A stretch of DNA of 56,617 nucleotides from a virus, in IMG/VR virus record IMGVR_UViG_3300039171_000040, positions 16,427 through 73,043 of that record, one strand, 5' to 3'. Position 1 is the stretch's first letter, and the number at the start of each line of letters is the position of its first letter. The notes beneath the pieces were generated by a model. That model saw nothing but the letters and a program-made list of their open reading frames with translations. It had not been told where the DNA came from and searched no databases. Shown one piece after another: positions 9,445-17,597 of the stretch. The position numbers and the translations under genes are program-made.

Positions 9445-9473
9445 TTGACAGGAATTTTTTGGTGTGTTAGTAT
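9445..9473 (+). promoter_or_regulatory. Sigma70-type early promoter for HNH gene
   Basis: TTGACA, 17-base spacer, TAGTAT. The gene start is 27 bases further on. The rightward early and leftward late promoters are only about 10 bases apart. Confidence 0.75.
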
Positions 9474-9499
9474 TTTACCCAACATAAAGGGATAAAAAT

Positions 9500-10066
9500 A
9501 TGAAATACAGAAAAGCACTAAAAATACTAAAAAAAGAAAAAGGACTTGTTTTTGATTCAGATGATGTGTATCATGTATCTGAAAGACTAGAACTTTGTGA
9601 TATATTTCTTCCTGTAACAATAAAAAACAGAATAGAAATTCTTCTTTGGATTGTTTCTTTAACAAAAGAAGAAGACTATAAATTACCATCGAGAAAATAC
9701 AAAAAAGTATATATACACAGAACCCGATACAAATATAAAAATAAAAAGCAAAAAAACTTTTTTATGTCTAAAAGATGGAAAAATTTAAGACAAGTTGTTA
9801 TTAATAATTATGGAAAGAGATGTATGCGGTGTGGTGTACTTGGTGGGCCTTGTCATATAGATCATATATTTCCTAGAAGTCGCTATCCAAACTTGGAGTT
9901 TGATTTTGATAATTTGCAAGTATTGTGTAATGATTGCAATATGAAAAAATCAAACAAATTCTATTGTGATTTTAGAAAAATTAGTGATGAAGAAAAAATG
10001 ATAATTATTAGAAAGGCTAATTGCTTTTCTCTTAATATAACAAAAATTCATTCAATGGATGGTTGA
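9500..10066 (+). CDS. HNH endonuclease
   Basis: 188 aa. The C-terminal half holds a textbook HNH domain: 'CMRCGVLGG' followed by 'CHIDHIFPRSRYPNLEFDFD', 'NLQVLCNDCNMKK', i.e. two CxxC zinc pairs with the H-H-N catalytic set between them. The N-terminal 90 residues are Lys-rich and probably bind DNA. It is free-standing and sits next to gp4 at a junction of early and late transcription, as free-standing homing endonucleases often do in T4-like genomes. It could instead be a host-DNA nicking enzyme. It has a private promoter. Confidence 0.85.
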   Translation: MKYRKALKILKKEKGLVFDSDDVYHVSERLELCDIFLPVTIKNRIEILLWIVSLTKEEDYKLPSRKYKKVYIHRTRYKYKNKKQKNFFMSKRWKNLRQVVINNYGKRCMRCGVLGGPCHIDHIFPRSRYPNLEFDFDNLQVLCNDCNMKKSNKFYCDFRKISDEEKMIIIRKANCFSLNITKIHSMDG

Positions 10067-10118
10067 CACCCATCCAAAATTCCTTTATACTGACTGTAGA
10101 AATTGAGAAATACCTACC
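10063..10118 (+). promoter_or_regulatory. Early promoter with conserved leader (copy 1)
   Basis: TTGACA (10063-10068) overlaps the HNH stop codon; 17-base spacer; TATACT (10086-10091). The leader from 10096 reads GTAGAAATTGAGAAATACC, shared with copies at 10794, 24299 and 42039. Confidence 0.85.
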
Positions 10119-10134
10119 CAAAAGGAAATACATT

Positions 10135-10359
10135 ATGAACACATACACCACACCCCTCATCAAAGAAGCTGCAAAAAGCGCATTTTCGTCAGCCGAACTC
10201 TCCGAAGTAAATTTTGTTGTTGTTGTTGACATGGGAATGAACGATTTCACTGTCATTGATTATGACAACAACTTTGACGCATTGATCCCAACCGTTGCAG
10301 ACATATATGACCCTGTGTATATTGTTGACCGTAACCTAATCGTGAGTGAATTTTCATGA
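10135..10359 (+). CDS. Small early protein, unknown
   Basis: 74 aa from the ATG at 10135, preceded by AAAGGAAATACATT. A longer TTG-started frame would begin inside the promoter and is rejected. Helical N-terminus, then a hydrophobic beta strand (VNFVVVVDMGMNDFTVIDYD). First gene after the promoter at 10063. Its stop overlaps the next start (ATGA). Not recognised. Confidence 0.65.
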   Translation: MNTYTTPLIKEAAKSAFSSAELSEVNFVVVVDMGMNDFTVIDYDNNFDALIPTVADIYDPVYIVDRNLIVSEFS

Positions 10360-10550
10360 GATACGTAATTCACATTTTCTGGTCAGACGATTCAATCCCT
10401 GAACGTCATTGCTCTACAGGGATTGAAGAGGTGGCGCACTGGCAAGCCAAGGTCATCAGTATGACAGAACAGGTTAAGGTCAGTGTGTTTGATACTGAAA
10501 CCAGTGAACGAACCTTTTACGATAAACTCCAAATGCCAAATAGGAAATAA
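10356..10550 (+). CDS. Small early protein, unknown
   Basis: 64 aa, coupled to the previous gene by an ATGA overlap. The sequence (YVIHIFWSDDSIPERHC...VKVSVFDTETSERTF) reads like a compact alpha/beta domain. No motif recognised. Confidence 0.6.
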   Translation: MRYVIHIFWSDDSIPERHCSTGIEEVAHWQAKVISMTEQVKVSVFDTETSERTFYDKLQMPNRK

Positions 10551-10555
10551 CTATC

Positions 10556-10774
10556 ATGGATAGCAAATTGATAAGATTAGTTAATGCAATTCAAGATATG
10601 GATTGGGGATTGGATAATTCTCTTTCTGCCCCTGAAAAAGAAAATTTTTGGGTTCAGTATCCAAACAAACGATGTACCATGAAACACAATAATAAGAAAA
10701 GTAGGATGTCAAAAAAAGATAGGATAGAAAAGAGAAAGCAAAAGAAATCTGCAAGAAAGAAAAATAGGACTTGA
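10556..10774 (+). CDS. Small early protein with highly basic tail
   Basis: 72 aa. An acidic, Trp-containing N-terminal half (IQDMDWGLDNSL) is followed by a Lys/Arg-rich C-terminus (KKSRMSKKDRIEKRKQKKSA) that could bind nucleic acid. The stop codon overlaps the -35 box of the next promoter. Function unknown. Confidence 0.6.
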   Translation: MDSKLIRLVNAIQDMDWGLDNSLSAPEKENFWVQYPNKRCTMKHNNKKSRMSKKDRIEKRKQKKSARKKNRT

Positions 10775-10818
10775 CCCCATATACAAAATGACTTATACTG
10801 GTTGTAGAAATTGAGAAA
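10771..10818 (+). promoter_or_regulatory. Early promoter with conserved leader (copy 2)
   Basis: TTGACC (10771-10776), 17-base spacer, TATACT (10794-10799), leader GTAGAAATTGAGAAA from 10804. Confidence 0.82.
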
Positions 10819-10835
10819 CACTTAGGAGATTAACA

Positions 10836-11081
10836 ATGAAATATTCAGACGTTGTTTCAAAGAATCTAATTCTACCAAAAAAATCATTGTATACAATGAA
10901 AGATTGTGATAAAGTTCTTACAAATAGTTTGTTTGAAAAGAAAACGCTAACATTAAGTCAGGCAGTTTTTATCGTAAAATGTAGTGCAATTTACCACGAC
11001 ACAGACTATAGTAAATCAGTAGGAGATTATTCCTACGCAAACGGAATATATACATGGGTTTCTAAAACTGAGTCTGCTTAA
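10836..11081 (+). CDS. Small early protein, unknown
   Basis: 81 aa, preceded by TTAGGAGATTAACA, a strong ribosome binding site used by most early genes here. The C-terminus is Tyr-rich (HDTDYSKSVGDYSYANGIYT). No family recognised. Confidence 0.65.
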   Translation: MKYSDVVSKNLILPKKSLYTMKDCDKVLTNSLFEKKTLTLSQAVFIVKCSAIYHDTDYSKSVGDYSYANGIYTWVSKTESA

Positions 11082-11103
11082 AATTTTACTAGGGGATTAG
11101 ATA

Positions 11104-11427
11104 ATGTCTGTAGCAAATACAATTCTTGAGCAGTTTGGTGGTGGTCGTAGCACATACATGATTGGCGCTAAAAATCTTGTATCCCACAACGAAAAACGTG
11201 GTGGTGTTTCTATGAAGCACATGAAAACCACCATCAATTCAAAGCCTGCTAATTATTTCAAAGTGTTGTTAAATGAAAATGATCTTTATGATCTTGAGTT
11301 TGGTTGGATTCGTGGACACACTTACACAGTTCGTGAAACTATTGAAAACGTTTACGCAGAGGACTTAAAACCCGTTTTTGAAAATACCACCAAACTTTAC
11401 TTGACTATGGGAAAAGTGAAAGTATGA
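11104..11427 (+). CDS. Conserved phage protein of unknown function
   Basis: 107 aa. The pattern 'FGGGRSTYMIGAKNLVS', then 'VLLNENDLYDLEFGWIRG' and 'VYAEDLKPVFENTTKLYLTM' is one I recognise from small hypothetical proteins in many phages; no function is known to me. Overlaps the next gene by ATGA. Confidence 0.75.
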   Translation: MSVANTILEQFGGGRSTYMIGAKNLVSHNEKRGGVSMKHMKTTINSKPANYFKVLLNENDLYDLEFGWIRGHTYTVRETIENVYAEDLKPVFENTTKLYLTMGKVKV

Positions 11428-11666
11428 GCGATTTTGAAAATTCAGTAAGAAGGTTGTACTGGCTTGACGGATTGGGTCAAAACGGAAAAGATTGTTTATC
11501 AGAAATTTTGTATGAATTTTTAGAGGTTCCACCAACAGACACACAAATTGAAAAAGCATTTTTATTGATACCTTTTGACGACATTTGTGACGCTATGAAA
11601 TTTGGAATGTCTGATACAGAGGTCAGAGAAAATATTTACACATATTTCGAAAAGAATCCCTTGTAA
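11424..11666 (+). CDS. Small early protein, unknown
   Basis: 80 aa, mostly helical and acidic (ENSVRRLYWLDGL, EVRENIYTYFEKNPL). Translationally coupled to the gene before. Its TAA forms part of the next -35 box (TTGTAA). Confidence 0.6.
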   Translation: MSDFENSVRRLYWLDGLGQNGKDCLSEILYEFLEVPPTDTQIEKAFLLIPFDDICDAMKFGMSDTEVRENIYTYFEKNPL

Positions 11667-11703
11667 TTCAGACCTCAGTATGAGAAGATGCCCTTGCACT
11701 GAG
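11661..11703 (+). promoter_or_regulatory. Early promoter with inverted repeat around -10 (weak copy)
   Basis: TTGTAA, 17-base spacer, GAAGAT (11684-11689). Arms CTCAGT (11674-11679) and ACTGAG (11698-11703) flank the -10. Confidence 0.5.
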
Positions 11704-11739
11704 AGATTGACCAACCAATTTGAATTAGGAAACTATATT

Positions 11740-11952
11740 ATGAGCAACGTAACTTATATTGATCGTGAATTTTCAGCCCGTTTTGATGAAGAAATCGCGC
11801 CAATGGTTCTTGAAACTTATGATGCAGATGATAGTATCGCATTTAATGAGTCTTTCAATGACTGGACTGATAGCCTGTGTAAAGATGGTGATATCAGCCA
11901 AGAAGTTTATAACAACGTGTGTTATGTTGGCAAATATTCAGGAGAAGAATAA
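11740..11952 (+). CDS. Small acidic early protein
   Basis: 70 aa from the ATG at 11740 (MSNVTYIDREFSARF), chosen because the longer frame runs back through the promoter. Strongly acidic middle (ETYDADDSIAFNESFNDW). TAATG overlap with the next gene. Unknown function. Confidence 0.65.
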   Translation: MSNVTYIDREFSARFDEEIAPMVLETYDADDSIAFNESFNDWTDSLCKDGDISQEVYNNVCYVGKYSGEE

Positions 11953-12113
11953 TGAGCGTTTATGAGAATTTGGGATACAAAGATCGTGCTGATTATCTAG
12001 AATTTCTTTCTGGTAATCTTGAAATTGATATTGATACCGTGTATGCTTTAGCAGAACTACTAGGCCCAACAGAAGATTTTGACGGTCTTGTTAGTTCACT
12101 TGAAGACATATAA
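11952..12113 (+). CDS. Small early protein, unknown
   Basis: 53 aa, MSVYENLGYKDRADYLEF..., acidic and helical (YALAELLGPTEDFDGLVSSL). Starts within the stop of the previous gene. Ends 7 bases before the tRNA, so the tRNA is probably cut from this transcript. Confidence 0.6.
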   Translation: MSVYENLGYKDRADYLEFLSGNLEIDIDTVYALAELLGPTEDFDGLVSSLEDI

Positions 12114-12120
12114 ATGAAAC

Positions 12121-12197
12121 GGGCCTATACCATAGCGGTCTAATGGAACGTACTCATAATGCGTTATACTCGTGTTCGAATCACGGTAGGCCCACCA
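12121..12197 (+). tRNA. tRNA with CAT anticodon (Met elongator or Ile2)
   Basis: Complete cloverleaf of 77 bases with encoded CCA. Acceptor GGGCCTA/TAGGCCC; D stem CCAT/ATGG; anticodon stem ACGTA/TGCGT with loop CTCATAA (anticodon 12155-12157); T arm TCGTG-TTCGAAT-CACGG. The G1-C72 pair excludes an initiator tRNA. Met and lysidine-modified Ile2 cannot be separated by eye; Ile2 would help read ATA in this AT-rich phage. Confidence 0.93.
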
Positions 12198-12217
12198 TTA
12201 AACTCAGGAGAATTATT

Positions 12218-12436
12218 ATGAACAAAGAATATTCTGATCCACTTCTCGTGTGTACTTTTATTGTTGCTGTCTTGATTGTTATCATGGGAATCTTCGCACC
12301 AAAAAAAAAGCAACAAAGTCAAGAAATGAATGTGTCAATACAATACTGCGAAATGTGGCAAATCTGGCATGACTCAGATGGAGAATATGGTTGGCCTGAT
12401 AAAAACAATTCCTATGAGAAGTGGTGTGTAGAATGA
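12218..12436 (+). CDS. Small membrane protein
   Basis: 72 aa from the ATG at 12218 after TCAGGAGAATTATT. A single membrane span (LLVCTFIVAVLIVIMGIFA, residues 9-27) is followed by a KKK stop-transfer and a polar tail with Trp and two Cys. The longer frame through the tRNA is rejected. Probably an inner-membrane early protein; role unknown. Confidence 0.7.
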   Translation: MNKEYSDPLLVCTFIVAVLIVIMGIFAPKKKQQSQEMNVSIQYCEMWQIWHDSDGEYGWPDKNNSYEKWCVE

Positions 12437-12741
12437 GCAGAGATAAACTAGAAAGTTTAATATTGCAAGGAAAAAATATAGAAGATGTCGTTAATGAGTC
12501 AATAAAGAAAGGTGTTGAATTTAATATCATAAAAACTACTTCTAACAAGGATATGATTAAGTGTTATGAATATCTCCAAGAACATATTTTTTTAATTCAG
12601 TATCATGCTGACAAAATGGCAGAAGCGATATCAGAACAGTGTATGGCTGTTTCAGAGGAAGAATGCTTGATAGCGGATTCATTAATCTTTAACGCACATG
12701 AAGATTATCTGATTTACAAAGAAGACAAAGAGACTTTTTAA
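12433..12741 (+). CDS. Small early protein, helical
   Basis: 102 aa starting MSRDKLESLILQG, coupled to the membrane protein by ATGA. Mostly alpha-helical with a Cys-containing centre (EQCMAVSEEECLIADSLI). Not recognised. Confidence 0.65.
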   Translation: MSRDKLESLILQGKNIEDVVNESIKKGVEFNIIKTTSNKDMIKCYEYLQEHIFLIQYHADKMAEAISEQCMAVSEEECLIADSLIFNAHEDYLIYKEDKETF

Positions 12742-12786
12742 ATGGATAAATTACACGCTCTTGAATGGCTTCTTCTCCAAACATAA
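12742..12786 (+). CDS. Tiny ORF, possible remnant
   Basis: MDKLHALEWLLLQT, 14 codons directly abutting the stop of the previous gene. No ribosome binding site of its own. Between it and the terminator (12787-12891) I see no open frame that looks coding. Confidence 0.2.
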   Translation: MDKLHALEWLLLQT

Positions 12787-12891
12787 TTGATGTTCGGTTC
12801 CCTTTGAAACATCCTAAAAATTTGTGATGGGACTGTGTGAGAGCTTGATGACACAACTTTAAACATAGACCTACATGAACGCATAGGGCAA

Positions 12892-12930
12892 AAAGAAAGC
12901 CTCTTAGAGTGTGTCTAAGAGGCTTTCTTT
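12892..12930. terminator. Bidirectional intrinsic terminator
   Basis: Perfect 17-bp stem (AAAGAAAGCCTCTTAGA) with loop GTGTG and T-tracts on both strands. It separates the rightward early block from the convergent late cassette. Confidence 0.95.
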
Positions 12931-12947
12931 TTGAGAGAAATTTAATA

Positions 12948-13238
12948 TTAAATTTCTCGAATTTTTGCAATCACTATTTGTCTCCATTCACCTTTTAATC
13001 CATCAGCATTAATCTTAGTCACAAGAATATAATTTCGGTTATCAATAAATGGTAAATCTATAGGTATATCTGCCCTATATTCACCACCACCAATATGAGA
13101 TAGAGTAACAGATGCCATCAATTCTTCACTTGTTTTAAAAATATCAACCACAACAGAAGCGTTTTCAAGATAACCAGCTTCATTAGTTGATGTAATTTTT
13201 TTAACACCCAAGTATTGACTATTATTTAAAAATATCAT
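12948..13238 (-). CDS. Probable virion protein of structural cassette
   Basis: 96 aa with beta-sandwich-like sequence (ENASVVVDIFKTSEELMASV, GGGEYRADIPIDLPFID, YILVTKINADGLKGEW), similar in style to small Ig-like domains on phage virions. Last gene of the leftward cassette 12948-17469. No specific family recognised. Confidence 0.55.
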   Translation of the reverse strand: MIFLNNSQYLGVKKITSTNEAGYLENASVVVDIFKTSEELMASVTLSHIGGGEYRADIPIDLPFIDNRNYILVTKINADGLKGEWRQIVIAKIREI

Positions 13239-13240
13239 CG

Positions 13241-13507
13241 TTATTTGCCTATGTTAATATTTGGGACTATTTCAGTTTCCTTTGCATCCAATTTTGACTC
13301 TGCAAAAGTCTTATCAGCTTTCATTTTTTGTGATATGGTTACTCTATCTGTATTCAATTTTTCCCTTATGTAAACATTTGACCCGCCGACATGAGACTTT
13401 ATAAAAGTTGTGGCATTTGTCAAAAAACCAATAAGGAATGATCTAGTGCTAAATGCTTGTGTGCTAAATGCTTGTGTGCTGAAACTCTTTTCATCAAATC
13501 CAGACAT
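13241..13507 (-). CDS. Small virion-cassette protein with 'F-S-x-x-A-F' repeats
   Basis: 88 aa starting at the ATG that overlaps the upstream stop (TAATG). The N-terminus MSGFDEKSFSTQAFSTQAF has a tandem 15-base repeat encoding STQAF (13448-13477). Short proteins with this kind of Phe-Ser-Ala-Phe repeat occur in tail gene clusters of several siphophages. The longer upstream frame is rejected. Confidence 0.6.
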   Translation of the reverse strand: MSGFDEKSFSTQAFSTQAFSTRSFLIGFLTNATTFIKSHVGGSNVYIREKLNTDRVTISQKMKADKTFAESKLDAKETEIVPNINIGK

Positions 13508-14028
13508 TAGGAAGTACCTCTCCACTTGTCATTATCAGAACCAGACCCATACACTTTAGAATTGTTGATGGACAATTGATTAACGTCAAGTTCGTTTTCT
13601 TTAGTGAATACCATGTTATCTGTTTTGTCTTTGATTGATTGTATCAAAGAAGTTAACAAACTATTATCAACAACACCACCACTTCCATTAACAGAAATTG
13701 CTGTAGCTTGTACAGGAGTTTCCAAATTGACCAACACCTGAAAATTTCCAAGTGTTGGTGCAATAGGGTTTCCGCCTTCTTCAACAATCAAGTTGCCTGA
13801 AATTGTTGTTACACCATTTGATTCCTTTGGTCTAACTCGCCAACCATTTTGAAGAAATATATAAAGAGCTACAGGAACTTGACCACCAAGTTGTCTAAGT
13901 ATTGGTCCGTATTTTAAATTATCCCCTAACACAGACCAGTCAACAAAAGCTGTCCATAACTGGTTAGTAGATACTGTAAAAGAATCAAGGTTAATAATTT
14001 TATTTTCTGGATCAAATGTAATAGCCAT
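13507..14028 (-). CDS. Conserved tail-associated protein
   Basis: 173 aa. 'LWTAFVDWSVLGDNLKYGPI', 'GGQVPVALYIFLQNGWRVRP', 'GVTTISGNLIVEEGGNPIAP' and 'NLETPVQATAIS' form a block I know from proteins in siphophage tail regions. It is unusual in a T4-like phage. Likely part of a virion appendage with the neighbouring genes; biochemical role unknown. Confidence 0.65.
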   Translation of the reverse strand: MAITFDPENKIINLDSFTVSTNQLWTAFVDWSVLGDNLKYGPILRQLGGQVPVALYIFLQNGWRVRPKESNGVTTISGNLIVEEGGNPIAPTLGNFQVLVNLETPVQATAISVNGSGGVVDNSLLTSLIQSIKDKTDNMVFTKENELDVNQLSINNSKVYGSGSDNDKWRGTS

Positions 14029-14036
14029 AATTCACC

Positions 14037-15395
14037 TTAGATATATGCGCGGTCTCTTTCTGCTACCAATGAAAGCGTCAAAGCTTTGCTTCGAGTTAGT
14101 GTACCTGTGGCTACTGCGAACTTAGAAGCGTTAGGGCGTATACCTATAAGAGTAACACCCTTGTCTGTACCTGCTGTTCCACCAAAAGAATCACCGTCAT
14201 AGTCAAAGTCAAAGCCGATAGAACCAGATGTAATCACACCAGTTATATCAGAACCACTAGAATCTTGAACTGTAATAGCACCAGATTCACCATAGTTATT
14301 ATCTGCACCAGCGGGAGAAGTATACATCAAACGATAACTTGATCCAGCACCCACCATGATATCATTGAAGTTAAGAGTGCCCGCTGCCGTAAACGGATTA
14401 GTTCTAACAATACCATTCTGATCAGTGAACTCGATACGGTTGCTATCAGCTTGTTGAATATTATCAACATAAACACCTGTAGCAGTTACCAGCGTTTCGC
14501 CAACAAAGGCAAGCAAAGCATCTGCTGTTTGTCCAATTACACTTCCAGTACCATTATCAATGTCACTGTTCTGACGTAGCAGGTATTGAATCTTTTCATA
14601 AATCTCTTCTAGTGTTGCACCATTGCCTTCAATAATTACTTGGTAAGGGTAATTAGTACCACCAACCAATCTATTCTGATCAGTCGCAAAATACTCAACA
14701 TTGATTCCGGTATAAGGAGCGTTTGTTGCTATGTTTGCATCTGTTTCTGTAATCTTCAAATCGTCTTGGTTAGACAACAAGAGGTTTACAATAAAAGCAC
14801 CGGTATCTGTTTTACCAGTATCCGCCAACACAGAATCAGCAAAAATCTTACCTTGCTCACGAACAAAGCCTTTAAAGAATGTTCTGTTGTCAAAACTACC
14901 GTTATCAGCATTACCAAAAACTTGAATACCTTCGTTAACCTGATCCGTAAATGTAAAATCTACAGGAGCAGATGTAGATGTAATTTGGTAGTATGGTTGT
15001 GAACCGCCACTGATTGATCCCAGACCTACGACACCAGCATACACACGCAACAGAGTACCAGCATCGTTGTACTCTTCCCAACCACCATCCCTCATGACCT
15101 GCCTTGTGAAGTCGTTAAGAGGTGCCCATCCGTTAGAATTACCACCAGCATCAATACCGATCTGATACTGACCAGACAAAGCATCGAGTGCGTTCATCGG
15201 GAATGGACTGTCTTGATATGTAGATGTTGCCCACAAGTCAACCAACTTTGAATAGAGAGCCTGAATAGTTACACCATCCTTTGCTGTTAAATTATTGCCA
15301 GCCCCTGTTTCACTCAGTCCAAATGTTCTTGCTACCTCGTCTATAAGTAACTCAGTACCTACGTTGAGACTTGATCTATCTGTAATTTTAGCCAT
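14037..15395 (-). CDS. Large structural cassette protein (putative appendage)
   Basis: 452 aa. The N-terminus (SSLNVGTELLIDEVARTFGL) is helical; the rest is Gly/Thr/Asp-rich beta-type sequence. The middle has 'GTNYPYQVIIEGNGATLEEIYEKIQYLLRQNSDID', a pattern shared by proteins that travel with the previous gene in other phages. The C-terminus reads like receptor-binding beta sandwich (DGDSFGGTAGTDKGVTLIGI). Probably a virion fibre or decoration. Confidence 0.6.
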   Translation of the reverse strand: MAKITDRSSLNVGTELLIDEVARTFGLSETGAGNNLTAKDGVTIQALYSKLVDLWATSTYQDSPFPMNALDALSGQYQIGIDAGGNSNGWAPLNDFTRQVMRDGGWEEYNDAGTLLRVYAGVVGLGSISGGSQPYYQITSTSAPVDFTFTDQVNEGIQVFGNADNGSFDNRTFFKGFVREQGKIFADSVLADTGKTDTGAFIVNLLLSNQDDLKITETDANIATNAPYTGINVEYFATDQNRLVGGTNYPYQVIIEGNGATLEEIYEKIQYLLRQNSDIDNGTGSVIGQTADALLAFVGETLVTATGVYVDNIQQADSNRIEFTDQNGIVRTNPFTAAGTLNFNDIMVGAGSSYRLMYTSPAGADNNYGESGAITVQDSSGSDITGVITSGSIGFDFDYDGDSFGGTAGTDKGVTLIGIRPNASKFAVATGTLTRSKALTLSLVAERDRAYI

Positions 15396-15580
15396 TATAC
15401 TTTACCTTTTGTTTTTGTAGTTACAACATAGTTTGAGTTTGAATACTTTATTATCCCATTTCCTAAATCCTGAATTTTTGTGGGTCTGAATAATGAACCT
15501 CCCAAAATAAAAGCGGTTTGATCATCAAAAACAAACCCAATATACTTCCCATCGGTTGTTTCGATAATTTGTCTTATCAT
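15395..15580 (-). CDS. Small virion-cassette protein
   Basis: 61 aa, compact beta-rich sequence (TTDGKYIGFVFDDQTAFILG), TAATG/ATGA overlaps with both neighbours, which shows strict co-expression. Possibly a chaperone or cap for the long flanking proteins; this is inference from position only. Confidence 0.6.
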   Translation of the reverse strand: MIRQIIETTDGKYIGFVFDDQTAFILGGSLFRPTKIQDLGNGIIKYSNSNYVVTTKTKGKV

Positions 15581-17469
15581 AAGTAATTCCTGTCTACTCT
15601 AAGAGAAATAGGTAGTGTTGCACTATTGCCAGTAAGAGAATAGCCGTATGTATAATTAACTTGAAAACCGGGTTTAATAACACCTATATCAACATCAAAC
15701 GTTCCGCTAAAGTTATACAGGAAAGTGTTACCTGCTTGAGCGTCAACACTTGCCAACACGTTGTCAGTGCCTGCTTCTAGGATTACTACATCACACCCTG
15801 TTTGGTTTATTTTTATAGTAAGTGTGCTAGTAACAGGGGGAGTATATATTGCCCCGTTATCTGACTGCATAGTTAATACACCGGCAAATGGATTACCGTT
15901 TTGATCAATGACTCTTACGCCTTTGTTGCCATTTGAGTAAGATGCTCTTACAGTTGAACTACCTGCCATTGGTATTAAGTCGTGCCAAAGCAACCCACCA
16001 GATTTACCACCTATGCTATTGTTCCTACCTAGCACTGCTTGCAAGTAATGTTGTATATCAGTCAATGTTAAACCTGAGTTTACCGAAGTGTCACCGGTAA
16101 CTGTTATTGAAAAAGGTAAGCCATTCCATGTAACGGGCGAGGTATCTGCAATTGTAATTCCTGTATGCGCTAAGGCAGTAGACAAAGACTGAGTAACTAA
16201 ATTATCGTCGCTTAATGCTACGCTTTGTTTTATAGCATTACTAATTGGAGAGTTTAATGAAGCCCAAACATAGCCGTACTTTCTAATTCTAATTCTAAAA
16301 GGCCCAAAGTATGTATTAGCTTCTTGAAACTCTGCAAGTATTTCAGGAACTACGCCGCTTGCATCACTTATTACAGGATTGGGTGAGCTATCATTAGCTG
16401 CGTTTATTCTAACGCAAACATCTTCTAAAGCTGCACCACTTGAATCAGTTGTAACATAGTTTACTGATTTAAATTGATGGGCATCACCAGAGTCAGTACC
16501 AAAAGTTGTACAATCAATAAAGTCAATTTGTCCATCACCTGCATTATTAAAAACAGTTCCATTACTATCGGTAAAAATAGTATCTCTGAAAGTACCAGTA
16601 AAAGATTCAAAGTTTTTCATCACTGTGTCATTCTGGAAGAATATTACAGAAGACACTGGGCGTGTAAAAGTAGCACCTAATGACCAAGCAGGGACAGCGT
16701 TATTATTACCAGACATACGACATTGCGCCCACTCAGTAGCTTCATGGTAAAATCTCCCACCCATTGGGCCATCAAAAGAACAGCCAATAAATCGAGTCGG
16801 GCCTCTCATACGTTGAAAGCTCCAATCACCTGATGTGGGATTCTTAGTTTGAATCAGCGACCCGTAATAGTTAATCACTGCCCCGTTGCTGTCTTTGCTA
16901 TTATCGTTTTTGTAGTAACTATTACCAACCGTTGATGTTTTATTAAAAAATATGTTACACCCGTTAGTTGTTTCTACTGAGTTATTCTTTTCTCCACCCC
17001 ACAACAATCCAAACTGGATTACTGTTCCTGAATCAATATTCCACAAAAGTCCATTGTCTCCATGCTTCATTTCTAGGGATATGTCTGTGTCACCAAAAAA
17101 GCCATCATTAATAATGTCCCACTGTGCATCCCACTGGAAACTACTATCGCCAATTTTTCTTAAGTTAGAGTTTCCGATATCGTGTACATCTTGACAAGTG
17201 TGAGCCACACGGAAAGTTCCCGAAGCACTACCTAAGTTTCTCCAAGCATCATGTACAGTTATGTTATCACCAGAAACTCCTGTTACTAACCTAACTTGTG
17301 TATCAGTTGAACTAGAAGTTGAAGGAGCGAAAGCAATTAACCTACCAATCCAACTAGAACTAGAACTTGTGCCTGATGTGCGAGTAAGGGTAGTTCCTGA
17401 TATTGATGCGTTACCGTCAGCAAACGAACCGTTTATTGTTACTTTGTTGTTTCCATATGAAACTGACAT
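15577..17469 (-). CDS. Long fibre/adhesin-like virion protein
   Basis: 630 aa. Ser/Thr/Gly/Asn-rich with many short beta repeats in the middle (VIFFQNDTVMKNFESFTG, TIFTDSNGTVFNNAGDGQID), suggesting a right-handed beta helix. Then come carboxypeptidase-regulatory-like segments (VTTDSSGAALEDVCVRINAA) and a C-terminal domain with 'LTLTDIQHYLQAVLGRNNS' and 'IDQNGNPFAGVLTMQS'. First gene of the cassette, behind a late promoter. Best explained as a virion surface fibre or adhesin. Confidence 0.6.
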   Translation of the reverse strand: MSVSYGNNKVTINGSFADGNASISGTTLTRTSGTSSSSSWIGRLIAFAPSTSSSTDTQVRLVTGVSGDNITVHDAWRNLGSASGTFRVAHTCQDVHDIGNSNLRKIGDSSFQWDAQWDIINDGFFGDTDISLEMKHGDNGLLWNIDSGTVIQFGLLWGGEKNNSVETTNGCNIFFNKTSTVGNSYYKNDNSKDSNGAVINYYGSLIQTKNPTSGDWSFQRMRGPTRFIGCSFDGPMGGRFYHEATEWAQCRMSGNNNAVPAWSLGATFTRPVSSVIFFQNDTVMKNFESFTGTFRDTIFTDSNGTVFNNAGDGQIDFIDCTTFGTDSGDAHQFKSVNYVTTDSSGAALEDVCVRINAANDSSPNPVISDASGVVPEILAEFQEANTYFGPFRIRIRKYGYVWASLNSPISNAIKQSVALSDDNLVTQSLSTALAHTGITIADTSPVTWNGLPFSITVTGDTSVNSGLTLTDIQHYLQAVLGRNNSIGGKSGGLLWHDLIPMAGSSTVRASYSNGNKGVRVIDQNGNPFAGVLTMQSDNGAIYTPPVTSTLTIKINQTGCDVVILEAGTDNVLASVDAQAGNTFLYNFSGTFDVDIGVIKPGFQVNYTYGYSLTGNSATLPISLRVDRNYL

Positions 17470-17521
17470 TTATAGATTACCTGATTGTGTTATTGTAGTG
17501 CCACTTAAAGAAAATCTCATT

Positions 17522-17529
17522 TATTTATA
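17522..17529 (-). promoter_or_regulatory. Late promoter (TATAAATA) for structural cassette
   Basis: Exact minus-strand box 53 bases upstream of the 630-aa gene. Confidence 0.75.
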
Positions 17530-17597
17530 TACCCACTGTTTTAATTATTAACTTAGAAGAGAAACAAACCACTTTAAAATTTCTTTCCAAATTTTTC

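Noticed and set aside
13241-13525. Diversity-generating retroelement target
   Set aside because: The repeats are short tandem coding units; no reverse transcriptase or template repeat is present.
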